Source of the DNA: Acidimicrobiia bacterium
Lineage (GTDB): Bacteria; Actinomycetota; Acidimicrobiia; Acidimicrobiales; JANYDT01
Assembly: GCA_025359845.1 (NCBI GenBank)
Contig: JANYDT010000189.1
Span: forward strand, 1-41,048
Reading direction: 5' to 3'
DNA: 41,048 nt
The position numbers were made by a program, and so were the translations under genes. How positions within the stretch are numbered: the first letter of the stretch is position 1; the number at the start of each line of letters is the position of its first letter. Shown here in pieces: positions 1 to 7,305 of this stretch. The notes beneath the pieces are model-generated. The model searched no databases, was not told the DNA's origin, and saw nothing but the letters and a program-made list of their open reading frames with translations.

Positions 1-178
1 GACGCAACATTCGCACCGAAGTCGAATGCGCCCTCACCCGACGCCCCAACTCCTCCAACTCATCAACACCCAACTCGACCGGCAACGCAACCCACACACC
101 CCCAAACTACACACTCGCAACTTCCGCGAGCGTGCACTAGCCGTGGTGTTGAAGGACGGTTGTGTGGCGATAGGTATC
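1..178. other. Left edge, unassigned sequence
   Basis: No gene is called here. A plus-strand frame is open from the window edge with C-rich third positions, and one frame ends in TAG near position 150, so the tail of a gene entering from the left is possible. I recognise no family motif. The minus strand, downstream of accE, shows no convincing ORF or terminator hairpin. Confidence 0.3.
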
Positions 179-394
179 TCAGGGTCGGCGGCGGTCGGCT
201 GCGTGCGGTCGCCTGACCCACCAGCGGCCGGCCCAACGCCACGACGAAGCTGGCGGTGGGGGGCTCGTATGGGAGACCAGGACAGGACGGGGCCACGCCA
301 ACTCGAGGGCGGCCACGATGGCTGCGGCTTCTACGTCGGTCGGCACTGGAGAAATCGAGGATACCGAGCCGCCGGGCGGAGTCGGGCTGCTCAC
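179..394 (-). CDS. accE: Acyl-CoA carboxylase epsilon subunit
   Basis: This is a 71-residue protein with the layout of the actinobacterial acyl-CoA carboxylase epsilon subunit. A short helix of the form EAAAIVAALEL lies at about residues 22-32, followed by a Pro/Ser linker and a Trp/Arg-rich end, WRWAGRWW, at about 52-59. In Actinobacteria the epsilon subunit binds the AccA/AccD holoenzyme and raises its activity; I infer the same role. The GTG start (394-392) overlaps the TGA of the upstream beta subunit (393-391) as GTGA, so translation is probably coupled and the subunits made together. The call rests on composition plus position, because the family is short and poorly conserved. Confidence 0.75.
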   Translation of the reverse strand: MSSPTPPGGSVSSISPVPTDVEAAAIVAALELAWPRPVLVSHTSPPPPASSWRWAGRWWVRRPHAADRRRP

Positions 395-1950
395 AGCGGG
401 ACGTTTCCGTGCTTGCGCTTGGGCAGTTCTGCCTTCTTCGAACGGAGCAATTCGAGGCCTCGAACGAGCACCCGACGGGTCTCGGCCGGGTCGATCACGT
501 CGTCGACATACCCTCGTTCGGCGGCGATGTACGGATTGGCGAAGCGCTCGGTGTATTCCTCCACCAGTTCCTGGCGACGAACCTCAGGGTCAGGGGCGGC
601 GTCAAGTTCGCGGCGGTACACAATGTTGACGGCGCCCTGCGGCCCCATCACCGCCAGTTCGGCGTTGGGCCACGCAAAGCACAAATCCGATCCGATTGAC
701 TTGGAATCCATGACTACGTAGGCGCCGCCCTAGGCCTTGCGAGTGATGATCTGAATGCGAGGGACCGTAGCCTCACAGTAGCTGTACAATAACTTGGCCC
801 CGTGGCGGATGATGCCGCCGTATTCTTGGTCGGTGCCGGGCATGAATCCGGGCACGTCAACAAAGGTAAGCAGGGGAATATTGAAAGCGTCGCAGGTGCG
901 TACGAAGCGAGCGGCTTTTTCCGACGAGTCGATGTCGAGCACACCGGCTTTTACCATCGGTTGGTTGCCAACGACACCGACCGAATACCCATCCATTCGC
1001 GCAAATCCACACACGATATTGGCTGCAAAGGACGGGAAGTACTCGAAAAACTCCCCTTCATCAACTATTTCGCGGATGACCTTTTTCATATCGTAAGCTC
1101 GATTGGCGTTGTCGGGCATGATCTCCATCAACGCCGGACACAGCCGATCCGGATCGTCGCCATTGGCCTGACGCGGCGTTTCTTCCAGGTTGTTCTGGGG
1201 CAAGAAGCTGAGAAGGTAGCGGACGTCTTCGAGGCAGGCCTTGTCGTCCGGTGCGACAAAGGTCGCCACGCCCGATTTCGTGGCGTGTGTCCATGCTCCG
1301 CCGAGTTCCTCCGGGGTCACTTCTTCGCCCGTCACTGTCTTCACGACATCAGGACCGGTGATGAACATGTAGCTCGTCTTGTCGACCATGAACACGAAAT
1401 CGGTCATTGCCGGCGAGTACACCGCACCACCGGCACATGGCCCCATGATCACGCTGATTTGAGGGATCACTCCCGACGCTCTGACGTTGCGGTAGAAGAT
1501 TTCCCCGTAGCTAGCCAGCGAAACTACGCCTTCTTGAATGCGGGCCCCGCCCGAGTCATTCAAGCCAATTACGGGCACGCCAACTGACATTGCGAGGTCC
1601 ATGGCCTTACGGATTTTTTCAGAATGCACCTCACCTAACGCACCTCCGAACACCGTGAAATCTTGAGCGAAAACGATGACCTTACGTCCGTCGATGGTAC
1701 CCCATCCTGTGACGACGCCGTCGGTATAAGGGCGCTCGTTCTCGAGGCCCATTCCATGGGACCTGTGACGCGCGAGGGCATCGAGTTCGGTAAAGCTGCC
1801 CGGGTCCAGCAGCACGTCGACGCGCTCCCGGGCGGTGAGCTTGCCCTTGGCGTGCTGGCGCTCCACCGCTCGCTCGGAGCCGGCGTTGAAGGCCTCGTGC
1901 TTGCGTTGAGCGAGCTGTTCGAGGCGCTCCTTGAGAGAGTGTTCCGACAT
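391..1950 (-). CDS. Acyl-CoA (propionyl-CoA type) carboxylase beta subunit, interrupted by an in-frame TAG
   Basis: This is the carboxyltransferase subunit of a biotin-dependent acyl-CoA carboxylase (PccB/AccD5 type), which moves CO2 from carboxybiotin to propionyl- or acetyl-CoA. The 519-codon frame has the family's usual length. Visible motifs are [11 protein letters not shown] (about 131-141), [11 protein letters not shown] (170-180, oxyanion hole), VDVPGFMPG in the C-terminal half, and [11 protein letters not shown] after the interruption. Codon 407 is TAG (plus-strand cta at 730-732) inside the conserved stretch RKA-Y-GGAYVVM, where the family has Tyr (TAC/TAT). The frame is otherwise open and well conserved on both sides, so this is a single-base nonsense change or a sequencing error. 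As written, translation yields 406 residues and loses the last 112. The start ATG at 1950 lies 9 nt after a TAGCCT -10-like box. The downstream partner is accE; the biotin-carrying alpha subunit is not in the window. Confidence 0.93.
730..732 (-). other. In-frame amber codon in the carboxylase beta gene
   Basis: The minus-strand codons read ATC ACT CGC AAG GCC TAG GGC GGC GCC TAC, giving ITRKA-stop-GGAY. Family members have Tyr at the stop position, and one base change (TAC to TAG) explains it. TAG ends other genes in this window, such as trmB, the HTH-citrate synthase and the small membrane protein at 10144, so there is no sign of amber recoding. Confidence 0.9.
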
Positions 1951-1983
1951 AAGCCCGTCAGGCTACCGGTCTTGGCGCCGAGC

Positions 1984-2016
1984 CCAAAAGCGGCACAGGA
2001 CACGTTTCCTGTGCCG
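1984..2016 (-). terminator. Rho-independent terminator of the exonuclease gene
   Basis: A perfect 10-bp stem (CGGCACAGGA at 1991-2000 with TCCTGTGCCG at 2007-2016) encloses a 6-nt loop. Read on the minus strand it is followed by CTTTTGGG, giving a short U-run. It sits just downstream of the exonuclease stop at 2028 and upstream of the carboxylase start, so it separates the two transcripts. Confidence 0.75.
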
Positions 2017-2027
2017 GGAGAGCCCGG

Positions 2028-2909
2028 TCAACCTTTTCGGTCAGCGAGGGCCCGAGCCCGAGTCGCCAATCCCGGAGCGTCGAGGCCCGCCGCGACTTCG
2101 TAGAATGCGGGCGTCGGACCGGGCCAGCGGAGGTCGTCGACGGGAGTGTCGACGGCATCGGTACGCACCGTGGCGATCACCCGAAAGAGCAAAGCGTCAG
2201 TCAACTGGTTCACGAGGGTGGCGGCCAGCTTGGGGGCACCACGGAGGCCGGGCACGTCCCATTGGCCAGCGTGGATGGGAATTTCTTCGAGTTTGCCGTA
2301 ACGGGCGAGGACGGCGGCGGCCGATTTGGCCCCCCAACCGGGCAAACCGGGGAAGCCGTCGGCCGCATCGCCTACGAGCGCCAAGTAATCGGGAATCGAC
2401 GCCGGCCCGACCCCGAATTTCTCGATCACGCCGGCTTCGTCGATCAGCAATCGCTTGCGCCGATCGAACTGCACGACCCGGCGGCCCCTGACACATTGGC
2501 CCAAGTCCTTGTCGGGGGTGAGCAACAACACTTGCTCGACCCGGTCGTCGGTCGCGGCGATCGCCGCCGCAGCCGCCATGGCGTCATCGGCCTCGAATTC
2601 GACCATGGGCCACACAACGACCCCGAGGGCTCTCAGCGCATCCTCCAGCGGGTTGAACTGCGCCCACAGTTCCGCGTCGATGCCTTCTCCGGTCTTGTAG
2701 CCGGCGTACAAGTCGTTGCGGAAAGACTCGATCACGTGGTCGGTCGCCACCCCGAGATGGGTCACGTCGCGCTCGGCCAGCAGATTGAGTGCCGATTCGA
2801 TCACCCCGCGGACGGCGGCGACCGGACGACCGTCACTGGTGGTGTGGGCCGGCAATGCAAAGTGGTGACGAAATAGTTCGTACGTGCCGTCGAGAACATG
2901 CACCTTCAT
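2028..2909 (-). CDS. 5'-3' exonuclease (FEN-like)
   Basis: This 293-residue protein is a stand-alone 5'-3' exonuclease/flap nuclease related to the N-terminal domain of DNA polymerase I. Metal-binding acidic clusters are visible: the N-terminal Asp in VLDGTYELF (about 7), [10 protein letters not shown] (about 108) and [10 protein letters not shown] (about 134). The helix-hairpin-helix DNA-binding segment follows as [19 protein letters not shown] (about 174-192). It probably processes flaps or RNA primers in repair. The start is ATG at 2909, not the longer frame beginning at 3152, because MKVHVLDG is the expected N-terminus and GAGG lies 9-12 nt upstream. The gene is divergent from nitrobindin and ends at a strong terminator. 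Confidence 0.92.
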   Translation of the reverse strand: MKVHVLDGTYELFRHHFALPAHTTSDGRPVAAVRGVIESALNLLAERDVTHLGVATDHVIESFRNDLYAGYKTGEGIDAELWAQFNPLEDALRALGVVVWPMVEFEADDAMAAAAAIAATDDRVEQVLLLTPDKDLGQCVRGRRVVQFDRRKRLLIDEAGVIEKFGVGPASIPDYLALVGDAADGFPGLPGWGAKSAAAVLARYGKLEEIPIHAGQWDVPGLRGAPKLAATLVNQLTDALLFRVIATVRTDAVDTPVDDLRWPGPTPAFYEVAAGLDAPGLATRARALADRKG

Positions 2910-3008
2910 GCCATTGCATCCTCGCTCATGCGAGCCAACGGTACCCCCTCCGACCCGTGAGTTCACGGCGAAACCGAACCCGCGGCGCCATGGCCGGTTC
3001 GTCCACGC

Positions 3009-3024
3009 TATTGTTGACGCCTTG
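3009..3024 (+). promoter_or_regulatory. -10 box and leaderless TTG start of nitrobindin
   Basis: TATTGT (3009-3014) is followed by seven bases and then TTG (3022), which begins the conserved N-terminus [14 protein letters not shown]. No Shine-Dalgarno is visible. The spacing puts the expected transcription start at the start codon. Confidence 0.5.
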
Positions 3025-3492
3025 GAGCTACATCCGAATGTGGCCCCCCTGGCGTTTCTCCTCGGGACGTGGACGGGGTCAGGGCATGGCGAGTACCCGA
3101 CCATCGCGCCCTTCGAGTACGAGGAGACGATCACCTTCGGCCATGTCGGCAAGCCCTTCCTGGCTTACAGCCAAAAGACCGTGGCGCAAGACGATGGTCG
3201 GCGGCTGCACGCCGAAACCGGCTACTGGCGCATGCCGACGCCGGGGCGCGTCGAGGTGGTGTTGGCGCACCCGACCGGCGTGGCCGAGATCACCGAAGGC
3301 GCTTTCGAAGGCCGACGGATCGTGCTGCGGTCGACGTCGCTCACTCGCACCACTTCTGCGAAAGAGGTCAGCACCGTGGAGCGCACGTTTCTGCTCGATC
3401 CCGACGCGCCGATCATGCGCTACACCGTCAAAATGGCGGCCGTCGGTCAGGCCCTTCAGCACCACCTGTCGGCCGAACTCCACAGGACTTGA
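3022..3492 (+). CDS. Nitrobindin-family heme protein
   Basis: This 156-residue beta-barrel protein belongs to the nitrobindin (THAP4-like, DUF1794) family and resembles mycobacterial Rv2717c from memory. Motifs are [16 protein letters not shown] near residues 12-27, the central [11 protein letters not shown], and a C-terminal [14 protein letters not shown] that contains the His expected to bind ferric heme. Family members bind heme and react with NO or peroxynitrite; function here is inferred. The TTG at 3022 is preferred because upstream in-frame starts would run into the divergent exonuclease gene, and because a TATTGT box lies 7 nt before it. Its TGA overlaps the TTG of trmB (TTGA), indicating a two-gene operon. 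Confidence 0.88.
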   Translation: MELHPNVAPLAFLLGTWTGSGHGEYPTIAPFEYEETITFGHVGKPFLAYSQKTVAQDDGRRLHAETGYWRMPTPGRVEVVLAHPTGVAEITEGAFEGRRIVLRSTSLTRTTSAKEVSTVERTFLLDPDAPIMRYTVKMAAVGQALQHHLSAELHRT

Positions 3493-4193
3493 CGGCGGTT
3501 CGCCCGGCCCGGTCGGTCCTCACCTGGCGCGGCCGCCGAGGCCGCATGTCGACCGCAAAGTGGCACGCCATCGAGCAGCTACTCCCTCGTTATGACCTCG
3601 GACTCACCGCCCCGGGGCCCCTAGTTGCGGGGTCCACCGTCGACATCGGTCTCCGCCCGACCCTGCTCGAAATCGGTCTCCGCCCGACCCTGCTCGACAT
3701 CGGTTTCGGGATGGGCGACGCCACCGCGGAGATGGCGGCTCGCGAGCCCGACCTCGACGTGATCGCCTGCGAGCCCCACCTGGCCGGGGTCGCCAACCTG
3801 TGTCGCCTGCTAGTCGATGGCGGGATCGAAAACGTGCGGATTCATCCGGGCGATGCCCTGGACGTGCTCGATGCCCTTGCGGATGGGTCGCTGGTCGGTG
3901 TGCGAGCGTTTTTTCCCGACCCGTGGCCCCGCAACCGGCACCACATCAAGCGCCTTGTCCAACCGTCGTTCGAAACGGTGACCGCCAGGGTGCTCGCGTC
4001 CGGTGGGATCGTGCATTTGGCCACCGATGTCGCCGACTACGCACTGCAGATGGCCTCCGTATTCACGACGTGGACTCCGGTCCTCCCGCCATCGCGGCCC
4101 ATGACCAAGTTCGAGCGAATCGGCCGCGAGGCCGGCCGGACCATTGTCGACCTGGCGTTCACGACCAGGCTGAGTGGCCTCGGTCACGCATAG
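3489..4193 (+). CDS. trmB: tRNA (guanine-N7-)-methyltransferase
   Basis: TrmB makes m7G46 in tRNA using S-adenosylmethionine. Motif I is [35 protein letters not shown] and [17 protein letters not shown] are the family's substrate and C-terminal signatures. I choose TTG at 3489, overlapping the nitrobindin stop as TTGA, because the residues before Met20 ([11 protein letters not shown]) match the Arg-rich N-terminus of TrmB proteins; ATG at 3546 is the alternative. Just before motif I the gene carries a 27-nt tandem duplication (3642-3695), so nine residues, [18 protein letters not shown], occur twice. The last 10 bp overlap the end of imuB tail to tail. Confidence 0.93.
   Translation: MTAVRPARSVLTWRGRRGRMSTAKWHAIEQLLPRYDLGLTAPGPLVAGSTVDIGLRPTLLEIGLRPTLLDIGFGMGDATAEMAAREPDLDVIACEPHLAGVANLCRLLVDGGIENVRIHPGDALDVLDALADGSLVGVRAFFPDPWPRNRHHIKRLVQPSFETVTARVLASGGIVHLATDVADYALQMASVFTTWTPVLPPSRPMTKFERIGREAGRTIVDLAFTTRLSGLGHA
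3642..3704 (+). repeat. 27-nt tandem duplication inside trmB
   Basis: Units at 3642-3668 and 3669-3695 differ at one base (gacatcggt versus gaaatcggt). A third partial unit (gacatcggt, 3696-3704) runs into motif I. The duplication is in frame and inserts nine residues before the SAM-binding loop. Confidence 0.9.
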
Positions 4194-5944
4194 GTGGCGG
4201 TCACCCACCAGGCCCCCACTTCGAGCACCACCAGCCACGCCCCGGACGCAGTCTGGATCTGGAAGCGGGCTTGACGGCGGCCGGCGGCAAGGTCCCACCA
4301 GCGTTCCTCGACCGGCCACGGACCGGCCCAGCCGACTACCGACTCGCGGCGCCCGGCGCGGACGAAAAATGCCGGTTCGGCGCTACACATGCCCCTGCCC
4401 GTAACGCGCACCCGTTGACCGGAGGCATCGAGTACCTCGGCGGGAAGGGCCGGCTCATGCAGGAGGGCCGGGAGCGGGGTCGGAAGACGCCCGGGCCAAG
4501 GCGAGGGACCGTCACTCTCCCGGCCACGAAGGCTCGAATCGTGGATCGCCGGCGCTCGGCCCGGCTTTCGAGTTCGGCCCCGGCCCCGGCGGCCTGGGCT
4601 ACTTTGGCCGTCGCGAGCATCACCCCACGCGAGGAACCGGACGCCCCCGTCCGGTCCTCGGCCGCCGCTCACTTCGGGCACCTTCACGGCCTCGGGCCCT
4701 AACAGGCCCTGAACGCGGGCGAAGGCCCGATCGGCGCGTTCGTCGGCCTCGGATGCGCCCCAAAAACCCAGTTGACGCCCTGCTTCAGCCATGACCTCTT
4801 CAGGGACGAGTCGCAGCTGCACGATACCGCCGCCCTTACGACGGCCGTCCGAGCCGCTGATTTCGCCGCCGTCACCGCTATCATGGGAGCCGTTCTCCCG
4901 GCTGATGTTGTGGGCGCCGCGGCGGCTCAGCAGCCATCCGTCGAGCTGCCAGCGGACTCGATCACCGAGCGCCGCCGGGGTAAGCCCTCCGGGAGCGCCG
5001 GCCCGTTCGTGGCGCCAGCGCCGAGCCATTTCAGTCCCGTCGTCGAAGCGGGCCTCGATGCGGATACAGGCACACGCCAAACCTCGGGCCGTCAACTCGC
5101 CGTGCAGCTCTTCGGCCAAGGCCCGCGCCACGAAGGCGGCGGCGTCGATGCGTTCCAGGGGCGCCTCGAACTCCTGGCCGACCGCCAGGTCGGGGGGGAC
5201 TGGGGTCGGGCGAACCGCATCGGGATCAAGCCCTGCGGCCAGTCGTCGAGCCCGTTCTCCGATCGGGCCGAACCGGGCGGCTACGTCGGTCGATGGCAGC
5301 CCGGCCAGCTGTTCGAGGGTCCGGATGCCGAGACGCAGAAGCAGACCGCCGAAGTCGACATCATCGACGGCCCGGGCCACGGTGGCGACCGGAAGCGGGG
5401 CCAAGAAATCAGGTGTCCGCCCGGGCTCGATGATCCGCCAAGGTGCGGCTGCGGTGGTCGCCCGAGCCGCCAGCTGCGCCGCGAACGGCCCCTCGGCTAT
5501 GCCCACCCTGGCGGCCACTCCCTGCGCCGCTACGGCTCCGACTATGATCTTGACCAGCGATTCGTCGCCGCCGAAGTAGCGCGACGGACCTCGGGTCGCG
5601 AGTTGGCAGACCCCCGGTGTAGCGATCTCGAGAACCGGCGAGTAGGCGCTCACCGCCGCCACGATTGGCTCGAAGAACCGGGCGTCGCGATTCGGATCGG
5701 CGGAGATGACATCGACGTCAGGGCAGCAGGCTTGCGCTTCGCGACGCCGCATTCCGCGGCGCACGCCGGAGAACCGAGCCTTCCCCGATACAGCCACCAC
5801 CCGATTGGCGTGCACTACCGCAATGGGGCGATCCCATGGCTCTGCGCCTGTCACCTCCCCGGCCATGACTGCGGCCCCCACCGGCCAGTCGGGGCACCAC
5901 ACCACCAGCGTTCGGGCGGCCGCCACTTCCGAGTGGGCGGCCAT
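4184..5944 (-). CDS. imuB: ImuB, catalytically inactive Y-family polymerase-like mutasome protein
   Basis: This 586-residue protein starts with the ImuB signature TLVVWCPDWPV and has the Y-family palm/finger/little-finger order. It lacks the metal-binding acidic residues: the SIDE-type motif is replaced by EIATPGVCQLATRG, at about residues 104-117. ImuB acts as the hub of the SOS mutasome, linking the beta clamp, ImuA' and DnaE2; that is known for the family. The start is ATG at 5944, and the next in-frame codon upstream, GTG, is an alternative. The preceding 45-codon ORF ends in TGATG, sharing one base with this ATG, so translation is probably coupled. It is convergent with trmB. No dnaE2 lies next to it. 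Confidence 0.9.
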   Translation of the reverse strand: MAAHSEVAAARTLVVWCPDWPVGAAVMAGEVTGAEPWDRPIAVVHANRVVAVSGKARFSGVRRGMRRREAQACCPDVDVISADPNRDARFFEPIVAAVSAYSPVLEIATPGVCQLATRGPSRYFGGDESLVKIIVGAVAAQGVAARVGIAEGPFAAQLAARATTAAAPWRIIEPGRTPDFLAPLPVATVARAVDDVDFGGLLLRLGIRTLEQLAGLPSTDVAARFGPIGERARRLAAGLDPDAVRPTPVPPDLAVGQEFEAPLERIDAAAFVARALAEELHGELTARGLACACIRIEARFDDGTEMARRWRHERAGAPGGLTPAALGDRVRWQLDGWLLSRRGAHNISRENGSHDSGDGGEISGSDGRRKGGGIVQLRLVPEEVMAEAGRQLGFWGASEADERADRAFARVQGLLGPEAVKVPEVSGGRGPDGGVRFLAWGDARDGQSSPGRRGRGRTRKPGRAPAIHDSSLRGRESDGPSPWPGRLPTPLPALLHEPALPAEVLDASGQRVRVTGRGMCSAEPAFFVRAGRRESVVGWAGPWPVEERWWDLAAGRRQARFQIQTASGAWLVVLEVGAWWVTATYA

Positions 5945-6081
5945 CACCGGTGAACCGTTGAAGAGCGCAGCCGACCGCTTGTGGACAATTTTCGCGCCGA
6001 TCGCTCGCCGTCAATAGCGATTCCCCAGTTCAGCGATCGAGCTCCGCCGTCTGGAGCGCGAAAAGTTTCAACAGAACTCAT
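5944..6081 (-). CDS. 45-residue small ORF filling the imuA'-imuB gap
   Basis: This is an unrecognised 45-codon ORF. Its ATG (6081-6079) follows the TAA of imuA' with no intervening base, and its TGA (5946-5944) overlaps the ATG of imuB by one base. It begins MSSVETFRAPDGG and is Arg/Ser-rich toward its end (RSARKLSTSGRLRSS), with no membrane segment or cysteine. The exact fit between two genes of one operon suggests a translated link, either a real small protein or a leader that carries ribosomes from imuA' to imuB. It would be SOS-induced with them. No homolog is known to me. Chance is possible at this length. Confidence 0.45.
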   Translation of the reverse strand: MSSVETFRAPDGGARSLNWGIAIDGERSARKLSTSGRLRSSTVHR

Positions 6082-6735
6082 TTACCCTGCCAACCGGTAG
6101 GAACCCGGACGAGAAGCCGAGCCGCGACCTGTCGCCTGCACCACCATCGAGGCCCTTTGTAACGACCCCCAGCCCTGGCCAAGCCCCTCCCACGCCATCT
6201 CGGTAACGACGAGGCGCCGCTCAGCCGGCTCAGGCCAGACCCCCATAGCCATCACCACGCTGCCTCGCTCCCGGGCCCGGGCCGTGAGGCGCCGAGCTGC
6301 CGGAGCCCGCAGCTCGGCCACCACTTGGGGGCCGAGTACGACCACCTCCAGTGCATCAACCAGCGAGGCGACCACCGTGCCCACCAGATCAGCCGGCGGA
6401 CCGGCCACGACGGCCACCCGCGCCAGGGCCACGCCGTGTTCAGCCGCGGCGCCCAAGTTGAGTTCCACCGCGCCGACCAGCGCGGCCCACGCACCTTCGT
6501 TGGTGGGACCGGCCAAGAGCCGCAGGACCAAGCCTGGACCGAAGACCTCGACCACCGTACCCCGCCGGATCGGCCCCAGGTGCGCCACCTCGGGAGCCAG
6601 CGCAAGCGTGCGAGCCGGGGCGAGCGCGACCGGCCGGATACGCTCGGTCAGTTCAGCCAAAGAAGGAACAGCCAAAGAAGGAACAGCCAAGGAAGGCTGG
6701 CCCCGAGAAGGCTGGGCGAGTGCGGCCGCGGTCAC
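6082..6735 (-). CDS. imuA: ImuA', RecA-like mutasome accessory protein
   Basis: This 217-residue RecA-fold protein is of the actinobacterial ImuA' type, needed with ImuB and DnaE2 for SOS mutagenesis. It has RRGTVVEVFGPGLVLRLL where RecA has its P-loop region, without a GxxxxGK[ST] Walker A, then strands ARVAVVAGP and LEVVVLGP, and ends SRPGSYRLAG. The N-terminus contains a tandem PSLAV repeat encoded by 15-nt units near 6660-6700. I start at GTG 6735 because a TATTGT box lies exactly 7 nt upstream and a LexA box just before it. The long upstream extension of the open frame would run through the promoter into the next gene. It lies first in the imuA'-smORF-imuB operon. Confidence 0.82.
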   Translation of the reverse strand: MTAAALAQPSRGQPSLAVPSLAVPSLAELTERIRPVALAPARTLALAPEVAHLGPIRRGTVVEVFGPGLVLRLLAGPTNEGAWAALVGAVELNLGAAAEHGVALARVAVVAGPPADLVGTVVASLVDALEVVVLGPQVVAELRAPAARRLTARARERGSVVMAMGVWPEPAERRLVVTEMAWEGLGQGWGSLQRASMVVQATGRGSASRPGSYRLAG

Positions 6736-6773
6736 GACTGCCACAATAGCCGAACGCCTGTTCGTTAACTCAA
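6736..6773 (-). promoter_or_regulatory. SOS promoter with LexA box for the imuA' operon
   Basis: On the minus strand the order is TTGAGT (-35, 6773-6768), a 19-bp spacer holding CGAACAGGCGTTCG (LexA box, 6764-6751), TATTGT (-10, 6748-6743), seven bases, then the GTG start at 6735. The box matches the actinobacterial CGAAC-N4-GTTCG consensus and sits between -35 and -10, so LexA would block polymerase directly. Confidence 0.82.
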
Positions 6774-6835
6774 GCCCGCCGGCGCCGCCTACGCCACCCG
6801 TTCGGATCGACCTCGAAGGGTGAACCCTCAGAGGC

Positions 6836-7147
6836 TCAGCCGGCGAAGGACGGCATGACGCCTGGCGTGTAGAACGTGAAGAGGTCAGTGATGATCGCGG
6901 CCATGCCGGCCGTAGTGCCACCGTCGGCCAACTCCACCAGAATCTGATTGCCGTGCACATGGATCGCCACCGCACCACCATGGGCGAAGAGCCGCCTGGC
7001 CAACTCGTCGGGCGGCCGGGTGCCCACGATCGGCGTATCAGACCGGTACCGCTCGTGGGCCATACCCGTAACCGCCCGATTGGTCTCGAATCGCACGAAC
7101 CCATGACGGGCGCTGTTCTTCTCGGTGACGCTGATCAACATGCCCAT
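6836..7147 (-). CDS. Small NifU-N-terminal-like protein
   Basis: This protein has 103 residues. The core FVRFETNRAVTGMAHERY followed by PDELARRLFAHGG and IHVHGNQILVELADG resembles a conserved actinobacterial family annotated as NifU/Nfu N-terminal-domain proteins. The cysteines of true NifU scaffolds are absent, so a role in iron-sulfur assembly should not be assumed. The start is ATG at 7147, with ATG 7141 also in frame. It lies upstream of the SOS promoter on the same strand but is separated from imuA' by about 100 bp and its own promoter control. It is divergent from the permease gene. Confidence 0.6.
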   Translation of the reverse strand: MGMLISVTEKNSARHGFVRFETNRAVTGMAHERYRSDTPIVGTRPPDELARRLFAHGGAVAIHVHGNQILVELADGGTTAGMAAIITDLFTFYTPGVMPSFAG

Positions 7148-7305
7148 GGCTCGGCGCAGGCTAGTGCGCCGGTGGGGAATCGACCACGTCAACCTCGGGC
7201 GTCTCCGTAGGATTGGGGCCGATGGATGCCCGCGAAGCCGTACGCTTGACGACAGTGCCTAACGACCCGACCAGCCTCGAAGTACGCGCTGGCGAAGGAG
7301 CGCAA

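Noticed and set aside
26..721. 231-codon plus-strand ORF at the left edge
   Set aside because: It is antisense to the conserved carboxylase beta gene and accE over most of its length and has no family motifs; only its first 150 bases could belong to a gene from the left.
2262..2876. 204-codon plus-strand ORF
   Set aside because: It is the antisense shadow of the exonuclease gene, which has clear catalytic motifs.
4772..5953. 393-codon plus-strand ORF
   Set aside because: It is antisense to imuB; high GC keeps the opposite frame open.
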